Both the position numbers and the translations under genes were made by a program. Shown here piece by piece: positions 25,237 through 34,150 of a stretch of DNA of 64,000 nt; positions within the stretch are counted from its first letter, which is position 1, and the number at the start of each line of letters is the position of its first letter. A model generated the notes under the pieces. That model was not told where the DNA came from. It worked only from the letters and a program-made list of their open reading frames with translations, and ran no database searches. Origin of the DNA: Candidatus Villigracilis vicinus (lineage in GTDB: Bacteria; Chloroflexota; Anaerolineae; Anaerolineales; Villigracilaceae); contig JADKIL010000007.1 in NCBI GenBank assembly GCA_016721315.1, positions 1-64,000 on the forward strand, written 5' to 3'.

Positions 25237-26976
25237 ATGACACAAGATAAACACTGGAATATCTCGCCTCGCATCTCCCCCGAAGCTGATTCGGCGCTAT
25301 CTGCCTTTCCCCCACTCTTGCGGCAGGTCCTCTTCAACCGCGGTTTCGCCGACGACCCCAGCGCCCGCGCCTATTTACGCGGCGAACCGAACAGCAACAC
25401 CGACCCGTTCCAAATGACGGATATGCGCCAGGCAATTGAGCGCATCCGCTTTGCGATGACGAACAACGAACCCATCGCCATCTACGGTGATTATGATGTA
25501 GATGGAGTCACTGCCACCGCACTGCTGGTGGAAGTCTTAAGGAAACTTGGCGCCAACGTACGTGGCTATATCCCCAACCGCTTCGAAGAAGGGTACGGTC
25601 TCAACAACAACGCATTGGATGAATTAAAAGCCGACGGTGTAAAACTGGTCATCACCGTAGATTGCGGCATCCGCTCACCCAGCGAAGCGCTTCATGCAAA
25701 AACCTTGGGGTTGGACCTCATCATTAGCGACCACCACCATCCAGACGATGAAAACCTGCCTTCCGCCCTCGCCGTCATCAACCCCAAACGCCACGGCGAT
25801 ACATATCCCGATAAAGACTTGGCTGGTGTAGGCATCGCCTATAAGATCGCTGAAGCTTTACTTTCCGATGACAAAGCCTCGACTACAGACCAAGGTTCGT
25901 TGTCTGTGGTTAACGGTCAGATCCTCAACTCGTTGCTCGACCTGGTAGCCCTTGGAACCGTTGCAGATCTCGCTCCGCTTGTTGGCGAAAATCGTGTACT
26001 CGTTAAAAAAGGACTGCGCCAGATGCGCCAAACCACCCGTCAGGGGCTTTTTTCTCTGGCAGCGGTTTCAGAAGTTAATTTGCCAAAGGTCAATGCCGGG
26101 CATATTGGCTTCATGCTGGGTCCGCGCCTGAATGCAGCCGGGCGATTAAAAGAAGCGTTGGCAGCATTTGAGTTATTAACCACAACCGATGTCTTTAAAG
26201 CAGGCGAACTCGCCCAGCAGTTGGATATGCAGAATCGCGAGCGCCAGCGCATCACGCGCGACATGCAAACCCGCGCCGAAGAAATGGTCATCAGTGAAGA
26301 CCCGGATGCCTATCTCTTTTTTGCAGCACATGAAGATTTCAACTCCGGCGTGGTTGGTTTGGCTGCCTCACGCCTCACCGAAAAATTTTACCGCCCAGCC
26401 ATTGTCGCCTCCAAGGGCGAAGAAGAAACTCGCGGCTCCTGCCGCTCGATCCCCGAATTTCATATCACGGATGCGCTCGACCAATGCGCCGACTTGCTTG
26501 TCCGTCATGGTGGGCATGCCGCTGCGGCTGGCTTTACGGTTAAGAACGAAAACCTTCCCGCCCTCGTAGCCCGGCTGAAAGCCATCGCGGCGGAAAAACT
26601 ATCAGAGACAGAACTCAAGCCCACCGTTACGGCAGACGCGGAAGTATCCCTCTCTGAGATGCGCCCCGACGTGTACGAAAAAGGATTGAAGTATCTTGAA
26701 CCCACTGGCTATGGCAATCGAGAAGCGTCCTTCGTGGCGCGCAATGTCAAGGTCAAAAGCTCCCGCATCGTCGGCTCGGATGGAAAACATATCAAGATGT
26801 CGCTTGAAGACGAAAAAGGCGTCACCCACGATGCGATCGGATTTAAACTTGGCGAATGGCACAAATCCATGCCTGCCCGCGTAGACCTGCTGTTCACTTA
26901 CGAGCCAAACGAATACAACGGGCGCGTCACCTATCAACTCAACTTGAAAGACCTTAAACCCGCCTCGAACAGATGA
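25237..26976 (+). CDS. recJ: Single-stranded-DNA exonuclease RecJ
   Basis: A 5'-3' ssDNA exonuclease of recombination and mismatch repair. The ATG at 25237 gives 579 residues with the DHH-superfamily motifs: YGDYDVDGVTATALL, VDCGIRS, the SDHHH triplet, GVGIAYKIAEAL and GTVADLAPL. The DHHA1-type motif follows (SCRSIPEFHITDAL, LVRHGGHAAAAGFTV), and a C-terminal OB-like domain ends in YQLNLKDLKP. The stop lies inside a perfect hairpin shared with the converging rhodanese gene. Confidence 0.95.
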   Translation: MTQDKHWNISPRISPEADSALSAFPPLLRQVLFNRGFADDPSARAYLRGEPNSNTDPFQMTDMRQAIERIRFAMTNNEPIAIYGDYDVDGVTATALLVEVLRKLGANVRGYIPNRFEEGYGLNNNALDELKADGVKLVITVDCGIRSPSEALHAKTLGLDLIISDHHHPDDENLPSALAVINPKRHGDTYPDKDLAGVGIAYKIAEALLSDDKASTTDQGSLSVVNGQILNSLLDLVALGTVADLAPLVGENRVLVKKGLRQMRQTTRQGLFSLAAVSEVNLPKVNAGHIGFMLGPRLNAAGRLKEALAAFELLTTTDVFKAGELAQQLDMQNRERQRITRDMQTRAEEMVISEDPDAYLFFAAHEDFNSGVVGLAASRLTEKFYRPAIVASKGEEETRGSCRSIPEFHITDALDQCADLLVRHGGHAAAAGFTVKNENLPALVARLKAIAAEKLSETELKPTVTADAEVSLSEMRPDVYEKGLKYLEPTGYGNREASFVARNVKVKSSRIVGSDGKHIKMSLEDEKGVTHDAIGFKLGEWHKSMPARVDLLFTYEPNEYNGRVTYQLNLKDLKPASNR

Positions 26977-27014
26977 CAAAAAAGAGACAGCCGTTTGGCT
27001 GTCTCTTTTTTGTC
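26975..27014. terminator. Bidirectional terminator between recJ and rhodanese gene
   Basis: An 18-bp perfect stem (26975-26992 with 26997-27014) with a GTTT loop. It has A-runs on the left and T-runs on the right, so it works on either strand. It overlaps the recJ stop codon. Confidence 0.9.
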
Positions 27015-27354
27015 ATTTCTGCACAGGAAGTTTTGCCCGCCGCCAGGCAAGCATGCCGCCCTGCACGTTCAGCACGTTGAAGCCTTCTTTTGCCAACATC
27101 TTTGCCGCCGAAGTACTGCGGCTGCCACTGGCGCAAATGCAAACGATCTCGCGTCCTTTGGGCAGGTCGCCCATTTGCTTGTGCAGATCGTTCAAAGGAA
27201 TTAGTTTTGCGCCAGCAATATGCCCGGTGCGAAACTCCTCCGGCTGGCGTACATCCAACACCAAAGGATGTTTGCCAAACTTCAACTTTTCACTTAACTC
27301 TTCCGCTGTGATCGTCGGCACAGACGGACCAAACAAACTGGATAGAAATCCCAT
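27013..27354 (-). CDS. Rhodanese-like domain protein
   Basis: A single-domain sulfurtransferase of 113 residues from the ATG at 27354, chosen because GGAGGG lies seven bases upstream; an ATG at 27369 would add five residues. It has LVLDVRQPEEFRTGHIAGA and the active loop CASGSRS with Cys74, then NVLNVQGGMLAWRRA. It is cytoplasmic and probably carries persulfide between partners. A two-domain sulfurtransferase is encoded separately at 53.2 kb. Confidence 0.88.
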   Translation of the reverse strand: MGFLSSLFGPSVPTITAEELSEKLKFGKHPLVLDVRQPEEFRTGHIAGAKLIPLNDLHKQMGDLPKGREIVCICASGSRSTSAAKMLAKEGFNVLNVQGGMLAWRRAKLPVQK

Positions 27355-27383
27355 AAGACTGCCCTCCATGGCAATGGTTGAAC

Positions 27384-28211
27384 CTAATTACGGTTCGTGA
27401 TCTCATCTGCGCGTTCAGGGAGGGTAAACGTATTAATGGTCATTCGGTCAACTAGCCCGGGAAGAAAACGGTTAAGGGAAACGGTAAAACCCCAAAGCCA
27501 GGGCATGATCCACATTCGGCGCGGATGGCGCACCAGTTTTACCACAGCTTTTCCAACTTGTTCAGCCGTCAGAACCATAAAATTTGGTGTGGATGCATTG
27601 GTCTTTCTTTTAATGCCTGCACGTTGGGCGAACTCGGTCTTAACCCCGCCGGGATAAAGAAGCGAAACGTGGATGCCCCACGGTTCCACCTCGCGCCGCA
27701 AGGCTTCTGAGAATCCATGCACGGCATGTTTCGAAGCAGAGTAAATGGTGTAGGTCGGGGTTCCGACCAAACCCGAGATCGAGCACATGTTGATGATGCT
27801 GCCGCTGCGCTGGCGGATCATCACAGGCAAGACCTGACGCGTGGTTTGGATCAAGCCCATCACATTTACATCCATCAGCCCTTTTATATCTTCCATTGGG
27901 TCGAGTTTCTCCAACCAATCCAGCCGACCGAATCCAGCGTTATTGACCAATACGTCAATACGCCCGAACGCCGCAAGTGTTTGGTTCACGAGTCTCTCAA
28001 TATCTTCAAATTTGGAGATATCTGTTCGTACAACAAGAGCCTGCGCGCCTGTATTCATTAACTCGATCTCATGCGCAACTGCTTGCAATCGCTCGAATCG
28101 ACGGGCAGCCAGCACAACTTTCGCGCCCTCGCGCCCAAATTCCAAGGCAGCAGCAGCACCGATCCCAGATGACGCTCCTGTAACGATAACAACTTTATCT
28201 TTAATATCCAA
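27384..28211 (-). CDS. Short-chain dehydrogenase/reductase
   Basis: A classical SDR of 275 residues: cofactor motif TGASSGIG near the N-terminus, NNAGFG, the catalytic Ser in NMCSISGL, and YSASKHAV (Tyr and Lys), with PGGVKTEF after it. A basic residue after the first strand (ARRFER) suggests NADP(H). The TTG start at 28211 is chosen because AGGAG lies seven bases upstream; an ATG at 28250 would overlap the previous gene and has no site. The C-terminal extension (LWGFTVSLNRFLPGLVDRM) resembles lipid-associated SDRs. The substrate is unknown. Confidence 0.86.
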   Translation of the reverse strand: MDIKDKVVIVTGASSGIGAAAALEFGREGAKVVLAARRFERLQAVAHEIELMNTGAQALVVRTDISKFEDIERLVNQTLAAFGRIDVLVNNAGFGRLDWLEKLDPMEDIKGLMDVNVMGLIQTTRQVLPVMIRQRSGSIINMCSISGLVGTPTYTIYSASKHAVHGFSEALRREVEPWGIHVSLLYPGGVKTEFAQRAGIKRKTNASTPNFMVLTAEQVGKAVVKLVRHPRRMWIMPWLWGFTVSLNRFLPGLVDRMTINTFTLPERADEITNRN

Positions 28212-28221
28212 CCTCTGCTCC

Positions 28222-29205
28222 TTATGGACCCCAACGGGGCTGATAATCACAATAATCGTTATCTGTCAGACGGCGAACATCGGATCCATCCACACGCATG
28301 ATGTAGATTTCGCAGCCGTGATCTTCTCCATAATGATCATAGTAAGAAGTAAATGCCACCCACTGACCATCCGGTGAAATGGAGGGTCCCTGTGAATTGC
28401 CCCCCGTTGGGCTTAACATACGCGCATCCGAGCCGTCCGCATTCATGATGTAAACATCACGCTTCCATGCCTCACCGGAATAGGTAACAATGAACTGACC
28501 ATTCGGAGACCAATCGCTTCTTCCCCGTATCGCGGGCAGGTTGCTGATCTTTAGCAGTTCACTCCCATCAAGCTTGATCGTGTAAAGCTGAACACCACCC
28601 TGCATATCCGATGCAAATAAAATGGACATCCCATCCGGTGACCAGGTCGGGTCCCAACCCAAAGCATTGGGAATGAAATAAGGGTTTGTGCCATCACGGT
28701 TCATCACCCATATTTGATTCGCCGCCGCTGTAGAAAGTTTAAAAGCGATCAGGGAACCGTCAGGTGAAATTTCCGGTCCGTTCAGGTTACCGAGGCGATC
28801 AGTCAATTGTGTGACATTGCCGCTGGCAATATTCATTTCGTATATTTCATAGATGTTCGGCTCGCGAAATGCAGCATAGATAACACTTTGCCCATCCGGC
28901 GACATGGACGGGTAATAATGTTGGCGGGTGTCGTCGGTGGTTAAACGCTGAAAGCCAGAACCATCGGCATGGATGATACAGATCTGGTTACTTGCCTGCG
29001 CTTTGAATATCTGACAAACAAAAGCGATCTTACCGGTCGGCTCGCTGATGGATGAAGGAACGATATCAGGTTGTAGAGTGGAGTCTGCCGGGAGGGCAGT
29101 CACTGCTGATAAAGTGGCGAGCAGGTTCGGGGTCGGGGTGGATGCGGACGGAACGTTGCAGGCAAGCATGATCAGCAATATAGCCAGTAACCAGGCAAGA
29201 CGCAT
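28222..29205 (-). CDS. TolB-like beta-propeller lipoprotein
   Basis: An exported lipoprotein of 327 residues from the ATG at 29205: signal MRLAWLLAILLIMLAC (Cys16), a Thr/Pro linker, then about six PD40/TolB-like repeats. Each repeat contains a SPDGxxIxF or SPDGQWVAF strand followed by IYxMNADGS. Two Cys-containing repeats close the propeller (CEIYIMRVDGS, CDYQPRW). Its partner is unknown. The start lies four bases after the stop of the hypA-like frame and the stop ten bases before the SDR, so all three are likely cotranscribed. Confidence 0.85.
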   Translation of the reverse strand: MRLAWLLAILLIMLACNVPSASTPTPNLLATLSAVTALPADSTLQPDIVPSSISEPTGKIAFVCQIFKAQASNQICIIHADGSGFQRLTTDDTRQHYYPSMSPDGQSVIYAAFREPNIYEIYEMNIASGNVTQLTDRLGNLNGPEISPDGSLIAFKLSTAAANQIWVMNRDGTNPYFIPNALGWDPTWSPDGMSILFASDMQGGVQLYTIKLDGSELLKISNLPAIRGRSDWSPNGQFIVTYSGEAWKRDVYIMNADGSDARMLSPTGGNSQGPSISPDGQWVAFTSYYDHYGEDHGCEIYIMRVDGSDVRRLTDNDYCDYQPRWGP

Positions 29206-29209
29206 CTGC

Positions 29210-29521
29210 TTAATCCGCCTCAAGATAAAACTCCTCGCCTGACAGTATCTTTGCACCCACGCTGCGGCACTGCGGACAAATGGTTTCTTTTTCGCCGGGG
29301 TGATAAATCAGAAAGCATCACATGCACTGTTGCTGCGCCGGAATGACGCGGATATTCAATTTCATATTTTCAAGAGGTGTAGAAGTTGTTAACTCTTTCC
29401 ATTCCTGCTCAATCTTCATTTCATGCAGCAGCAATTCCCCCACTGCAAGTTTTATGGTTTCGCGCGATGAAGATTGCGCAAGTAACTGCTGGACAAGCAA
29501 GGCGAGGCGGGAATTTTTCAT
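29210..29521 (-). CDS. HypA-like nickel-chaperone protein interrupted by in-frame TGA at codon 68
   Basis: Read through the TGA at 29318-29320, this is a 103-residue HypA-like protein. The N-terminal part has ETIKLAVGELLLHEMKIEQEW, like the GELs helix-strand of HypA, then LNIRVIPAQQQC. After the TGA come CFLIYHPGEKETICPQC and AKILSGEEFYLEAD, the HypA zinc ribbon and C-terminal strand. The TGA lies inside the first zinc pair as C-M-TGA-C. It may be decoded (selenocysteine or other), or the gene may be broken, or the base may be wrong. The N-terminal MHE nickel ligand is absent; the start is MKNS. No hydrogenase genes are in view, and I see no convincing SECIS. Confidence 0.55.
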
Positions 29522-29564
29522 AACAGTAGGGCTTACAAAGCTTGATGCAAGTATTTAGAAGTTA

Positions 29565-29670
29565 TCTCAAAAATGTCATCCTGAGCGATAGCGAAGGATC
29601 TCTACACCCAAAACAAGAGACCCTTCGGTCGCAAAGAACACTCCCTCAGGGTGACACAGTATTTTTGAGA
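29565..29670. repeat. REP-like long imperfect hairpin
   Basis: Inverted arms at 29565-29585 and 29645-29670 (TCTCAAAAATGTCATCCTGAG against CTCAGGGTGACA, four bases, then ATTTTTGAGA). They enclose internal blocks GCGAAGGATC and ACCCTTCGGTCGC. The TCATCCTGAGCG/GCGAAGGATCT wording is a pattern I know as widespread in intergenic regions of many bacterial genomes. It fits a mobile palindromic unit more than a gene terminator. Confidence 0.6.
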
Positions 29671-29743
29671 CAGGTTCTAGATAAGTCTTCGAATAATTTC
29701 ATATCCACAAACGCAGAATCAACGACACACATAGGTAAAGCCG

Positions 29744-30529
29744 CTATGGCAAAGCGTAAATTCTGACATAGCTGACCGCCGTAGGTGCTTCATCTGCGTC
29801 GAGCACAACCTTGCCAGACTTGTACGATGCATCAGAAAAACTTCTCACAAATACACGATTGACGTAAACATTAAACTCGCTGCCTTTAGCGACTACTGTA
29901 AGGGTATTTGTTTCATTTAATTTCAACTGTGATGCCTGGGTGTAATTCATTAGCTGCTTTTTATCAGATCCAATATGCCAAGCAGCGATATCTGATGATG
30001 ATGAAACAAATACTTGCGTACTGCAATTCCCTGCAGCGCAATCAGTGTAACGCAAATACGCTGTAAAATAATGTGTAGACTGGGGGTTTACAAAACGAAA
30101 TTCCGTTTCAAATATAAAATCCGAATATTCTGTAGACCAGTTGGGAAAAGTAGAAGTTGCTGGAGATAAGATCAACTCGCCATTTTGAATTGAATTCCCG
30201 CTTTGTAAAGACCAGACACCTGCATCCGATTCAAATGTATCTTCATACAACAACGACCCAAAATCTGAATTCGATAATTGAGTATCCGACGCAAGTTCTA
30301 CAGGTTGATCATTTGATGCGATGTCTTCAATTGTTACTGGTGTAGTGACTGATGACGCAAATGTCTCTGCAAATGGCGTACCAAAACCTATCAATCCGGC
30401 AATAATTGTCCCAACTAGAAGCACAACTATAACTTTTTTCTTATCTTCTCTAACAAGTAGAGCAATGACTGCAACCAGTAATTCAGCAATAAAAGCATAA
30501 AAAAGATTACGACCGAGATCACTTAGCAT
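29744..30529 (-). CDS. Membrane-anchored protein with LamG/concanavalin-like domain
   Basis: A 261-residue protein. Two hydrophobic segments (about 8-25 and 32-50) at the N-terminus precede an extracytoplasmic beta-sandwich with LYEDTFESDAGVW, the opening strand typical of family-16-like or DUF1080-like jelly rolls, then FIFETEFRFVNP, YFTAYLRYTD and FNVYVNRVFVRSF. The ligand is not known. The gene is AT-rich and isolated, followed by 85 bases to the next minus-strand feature. Confidence 0.65.
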   Translation of the reverse strand: MLSDLGRNLFYAFIAELLVAVIALLVREDKKKVIVVLLVGTIIAGLIGFGTPFAETFASSVTTPVTIEDIASNDQPVELASDTQLSNSDFGSLLYEDTFESDAGVWSLQSGNSIQNGELILSPATSTFPNWSTEYSDFIFETEFRFVNPQSTHYFTAYLRYTDCAAGNCSTQVFVSSSSDIAAWHIGSDKKQLMNYTQASQLKLNETNTLTVVAKGSEFNVYVNRVFVRSFSDASYKSGKVVLDADEAPTAVSYVRIYALP

Positions 30530-30658
30530 TTTGCGCTCCTTGGCTTGAGTAATTTACTGCAAAGCAAATAATCTCAGGCTTTTAATTTTGGTTCTAATTT
30601 TCGCCAGAAAGCTCACTACGTCTAATGCTCTGTGCTTTCATTCATCCAGTACACCACT

Positions 30659-31171
30659 CTACTTCCTTCTAAGCGTGCCGCTTGCAGAAATCGTGCCCTG
30701 CTCACCAATATACAAAGAAGAAAAACTTAATTCATCACCAGCAGCCACCGTAAACCGGTCGATCGTATTTTTCTTGCAAAAATCAGGAGAGTCTTTGCTT
30801 ACCTTCTCTGTAAATTCATAAACATCCTGAGTAACGCCATTGTAGACCAAATCCCCTTTACAACCATATACAGGCATTTCATACGTGCCACAGGCTTGTC
30901 CAAGCGCGCAATTTGATTTGATGAAGTATGTCGCTTGAGTACGATACGACTCATCAGATGCAGTTATCGTACCAACCCAGGTACCTTCTACTGAATAGGT
31001 CTGAGTACCGAAAGAAGGTAAAGTAGGTTCTTTACCAGCCGCAACCAAAACTGCATAAGCGCCTATTAAAGCGGCAATCACCGCAAAAACTCCAGCAATA
31101 ATTGCGGCAACAATAGTAGGATTCGACCAACCTCCGGGCTCTTTTGGTGTTTTTAATTCATTCGGATTCAT
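30659..31171 (-). CDS. Membrane-anchored protein of unknown function
   Basis: A 170-residue protein from the ATG at 31171 (AGGA eight bases upstream). After a short Pro/Lys-rich cytoplasmic tail there is one membrane helix (about 20-45, VAAIIAGVFAVIAALIGAYAV). An outer domain follows with GTWVGTITASDE, four cysteines (CALGQAC, YGC, FC) and a final strand ISASGTLRRK. It resembles small lipocalin-like domains, but I cannot assign a family. The 277-bp stretch between it and rnpB shows no gene. Confidence 0.6.
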   Translation of the reverse strand: MNPNELKTPKEPGGWSNPTIVAAIIAGVFAVIAALIGAYAVLVAAGKEPTLPSFGTQTYSVEGTWVGTITASDESYRTQATYFIKSNCALGQACGTYEMPVYGCKGDLVYNGVTQDVYEFTEKVSKDSPDFCKKNTIDRFTVAAGDELSFSSLYIGEQGTISASGTLRRK

Positions 31172-31448
31172 TCTGACCATCCTATTATTTTTTAAACCGT
31201 ATGACCTCTACGGCAACTTTATCTTATCAGTCTCTTTTTAGACAAGGGCGGTAAAGCGAGTGTTTACCCCACCATTCACAAGGCAGAGGACGTCATAAGC
31301 ATTTTGAAAAATTTTATTCTCAAGCCGCTGTTCTTAAAGGTAGGGATGCCATCTTGAAAGAATGTTATAAAGTTTCCTTTAATTAACTACTCAATGTTTA
31401 TAAAATTTACTGTCCAACAGATTAACAAGAAAACTCTATTCTAGGAGC

Positions 31449-31908
31449 AAGCACTTCAGGCTGGTCTATAAGCCGCATTCTGTCCAGCGGATCGCTCCGC
31501 TTGGGCAATCATCTCTCTGGGCGGTGCGTCGCCGCGCCGCTCGGTGCAGCCTACCCGGGACTGGCCCAACCCACAAGAGGGAAGGGCACGTATGGAGGCG
31601 AGCAGCCTCCCATCGTCCACAGACGAAATCGTCCCTGCTTGGCCTTGCTCCCGGCGGGGGTTACCTGGCCACGCACATTACTGCGCGCGCCGGTGGTCTC
31701 TTACACCACCTTTTCACCATCACTGCCAAAGGCAGCTGTTTGTTTCTGTGGCCCTTTTCCGGCAGGTTCACGCCTTTCAGCGATCTTCCCGTCAACGAAT
31801 GACGAGACTTCCCCGCCCCGGGTGCTATCCGACGCCGTGCTCTATAGGAGTGCGGACTTTCCTCGATCCCGTCAACGCAGAACCGCGATTGCCCGACCAG
31901 CCTGAAGT
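31449..31908 (-). ncRNA. rnpB: RNase P RNA
   Basis: The catalytic RNA of tRNA 5' maturation. On the minus strand it opens with ACTTCAGGCTGGTC, which pairs with GACCAGCCTGAAGT at the 3' end (P1). Conserved blocks are present: GAGGAAAGTCCGCACTCC with TATAGAGCACGG near the 5' end, and ACAGAATGCGGCTTATAGACC near the 3' end. At about 460 nt it is long for an ancestral-type A RNA but plausible. Plus-strand open frames across it are shadows. The ends are set by P1 and the upstream promoter, not by mapping. Confidence 0.95.
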
Positions 31909-31914
31909 ATTTTC

Positions 31915-31943
31915 ATGATACCCGTGGAAGGAAAGAGAGTCAA
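31915..31943 (-). promoter_or_regulatory. rnpB promoter
   Basis: On the minus strand TTGACT (31943-31938), a 17-bp spacer, then TATCAT (31920-31915), placing transcription start near 31908, right at the 5' strand of P1. Confidence 0.75.
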
Positions 31944-32052
31944 CCACATGGATGCAAGTCCGTAACAGGCATGAAGATTCAATACTTAAAGGTGGACATT
32001 TCTGGAAAAGACATTAAAATTGACCCATCACGTAATTTGAAGAGGAATCCCC

Positions 32053-33198
32053 TTGAGCAACCTGCCAGGTAAATTTGTCATTGGTCTCACCGGAAATATT
32101 GCCACCGGAAAAAGCGTCGTCCGCCGCATGCTGGAACATTTAGGCGCATATACCATTGATGCAGACGCACTTACACATCGTGCGTATGCCAAAGGCGCAC
32201 CAGGATATCAACCAGTAGTGGATATATTCGGGAAGTGGCTGATCAACCGCGAAGGTGAAATTGACCGCAAGAAACTTGGCAACCTGGTCTTTGGGGATGC
32301 GGAAGCCATGCGACAACTGGAAGAGATCGTCCATCCATTGGTGCGTCAGGCAACGGAAATGCTTATCAAACGTGCCAGCCAGCCGGTGATCGTCATTGAA
32401 GCGATCAAACTGCTCGAAGGTGACCTGCGTAAAGCCTGCGATTCGATCTGGGTGACCAATGCACCTGAAGTCATCCAAGTGGAACGACTGATGAGAAAAC
32501 GCGGACTCAATTTGGAACAGGCACAGGAACGCATCCGTGCGCAATCGCCGCAAAGCGCGAAAGTAAAGATGGCAAATATGGTCATTACGAACACAGGTTC
32601 GTATGATGATCTATGGAAACAGGTCAGCGAGGCGTGGAAGGAGATCATCCCTGGCGCAAAAGACGCACCCGCTGAAACGATCACCATTAAAAAATCCACA
32701 GGAACCGGGGATTTCTCCTCCCAACGTGGCAAACCCAAACATGCCGCCTCCATCGCAGACTTGATCACCCGGTTAAGTAAAGGCAAGCGTAAAATGAACG
32801 CCGATGAAGTCATGGAAAGTTTCGGCGATAAAGCCTATATGCTGCTTAAGATGGATGATGGCGTTGTCGGTGTAGCTGGCTGGCAGGTGGAAAACCTGGT
32901 AACCCGCACTACCGATATTTTTCTTGAAGAAAACCTCGACGCCCCAAAAGCTCTTGAAGTCCTCATTCAGGGTGTGGAAGGAGCTTCTTCCGAACTACAG
33001 AGTGAAGCTTCCCTGATCTTTGCAATGGATAACCTTGCAACACAAGATGCCCTTTGGAAAAAGCTAGGGTATGAAAAACGCACATCGGAAAGCCTCGGCG
33101 TGCAGGCATGGCAGGAAGCCGCCGAAGAAGCCGCCCCTGCTGGGAGTGCACTCTTCTTCAAACAATTAAGGCAGGACCGCGTTCTCCGTCCCATTTAG
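32053..33198 (+). CDS. coaE: Dephospho-CoA kinase fused to an acetyltransferase-like domain
   Basis: Residues 1 to about 200 are CoaE, which phosphorylates dephospho-CoA in the last step of CoA synthesis: P-loop GLTGNIATGKS, HLGAYTIDADALTH, GEIDRKKLGNLVFGD, EEIVHPLVR and VWVTNAPEVIQVERLMRKRGL. After a Lys/Thr linker (about 205-240) a second domain of about 140 residues follows, with VVGVAGWQVENLVTRTTDIFL and ATQDALWKKLGYEKRT, a GNAT-like pattern. CoaE alone is normally near 200 residues, so this is a fusion. The TTG start has AGAGGA upstream; the gene diverges from rnpB. Confidence 0.85.
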   Translation: MSNLPGKFVIGLTGNIATGKSVVRRMLEHLGAYTIDADALTHRAYAKGAPGYQPVVDIFGKWLINREGEIDRKKLGNLVFGDAEAMRQLEEIVHPLVRQATEMLIKRASQPVIVIEAIKLLEGDLRKACDSIWVTNAPEVIQVERLMRKRGLNLEQAQERIRAQSPQSAKVKMANMVITNTGSYDDLWKQVSEAWKEIIPGAKDAPAETITIKKSTGTGDFSSQRGKPKHAASIADLITRLSKGKRKMNADEVMESFGDKAYMLLKMDDGVVGVAGWQVENLVTRTTDIFLEENLDAPKALEVLIQGVEGASSELQSEASLIFAMDNLATQDALWKKLGYEKRTSESLGVQAWQEAAEEAAPAGSALFFKQLRQDRVLRPI

Positions 33199-33272
33199 GC
33201 TGAATATATCTTCAGTGGATTTGGGGCGCATCCCGAACTGACAGCCGTGATGGAGAGCCGTCTCAATTACAC

Positions 33273-34145
33273 GTGACTGAATTACTGAACAACCTCTTCT
33301 TTATCTTTCAACGTGTCAGCTGGCTGAGCATATTGGATATCATGCTCGTCACGCTGATTTTCTTTGTGTTGCTGTATTCCCTGCGGGATACGCAAGCCAT
33401 GGCATTGTTGCGCGGCATGATCATGCTCATCGTGACGATCACATTGATCACCAGCCTGGTGGAACTACCCGCTTTTTCATGGTTTGCACGCAACGCCCTG
33501 CCCGCCATGCTGCTTGCCCTACCCGTTATTTTTGCGCCTGAGATCCGCCGCACGTTGGAACGCATTGGTCGCGCCGGAACCTTTTTGCCCGCAGCCGTAA
33601 AATCTGCCGACTCCGCCCTCGAAGAGACCATCCGCGCGGTGGTAGGTGCCGCAACAAGACTCTCCGCCCGAAAACACGGTGCATTGATCGTAATGCAGCG
33701 GCTCGACCATCTCGATGACTATATTCAAACCGGCGTGAAACTAAATGCAAAGGTTACCCCGGAATTATTGCTGCAGATCTTCTACCCGAACACCCCTCTG
33801 CATGACGGCGGCGTCATCATTGTGGACGCGCAGGTTGCGGCAGCATCTTGTGTGATGCCCTTGTCCGCAAGCGGTATTTTGAACCGCACACCCGAACGCC
33901 AGATGGGATTGCGCCACCGTGCCTCGCTGGGTATTTCCGAAGTAAGTGATGCCATTGCCATTGTCGTTTCAGAAGAGACCGGTGCCATTTCCATAGCACA
34001 TTCCGGCAGAATGTTGAGACGCCTCGACCCGGAACGATTAGAGAACATCCTCACCGCCTTCTTCCGCCCAAGCGGCACGGAACAAAAGGGCGGCTTTATT
34101 AATAGTCTATTTTCCGGCAAAAAACGCCGGAAGGAAGAAAAATAA
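33273..34145 (+). CDS. cdaA: Diadenylate cyclase CdaA
   Basis: Makes cyclic di-AMP from two ATP. Three N-terminal membrane segments (about 18-85, with DIMLVTLIFFVLLYSLR) precede the DAC domain. It has TPLHDGGVIIV (the DGA-type motif, here DGG), AAASCVMPLS, and the RHR motif in GLRHRASLGISE. The 290 residues are typical. The start is GTG at 33273. It is followed six bases later by a YbbR protein, the standard CdaA partner (CdaR), which supports the call. glmM does not follow. Confidence 0.94.
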   Translation: MTELLNNLFFIFQRVSWLSILDIMLVTLIFFVLLYSLRDTQAMALLRGMIMLIVTITLITSLVELPAFSWFARNALPAMLLALPVIFAPEIRRTLERIGRAGTFLPAAVKSADSALEETIRAVVGAATRLSARKHGALIVMQRLDHLDDYIQTGVKLNAKVTPELLLQIFYPNTPLHDGGVIIVDAQVAAASCVMPLSASGILNRTPERQMGLRHRASLGISEVSDAIAIVVSEETGAISIAHSGRMLRRLDPERLENILTAFFRPSGTEQKGGFINSLFSGKKRRKEEK

Positions 34146-34150
34146 TTATC

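Noticed and set aside
29282..29317. SECIS element after the TGA of the hypA-like gene
   Set aside because: Only a weak 5-bp AU stem with a very large loop can be drawn, unlike bacterial SECIS hairpins.
31501..31918. Long plus-strand open frames of 92-134 codons
   Set aside because: They lie antisense to rnpB, whose structure accounts for the sequence; no ribosome site or family match.
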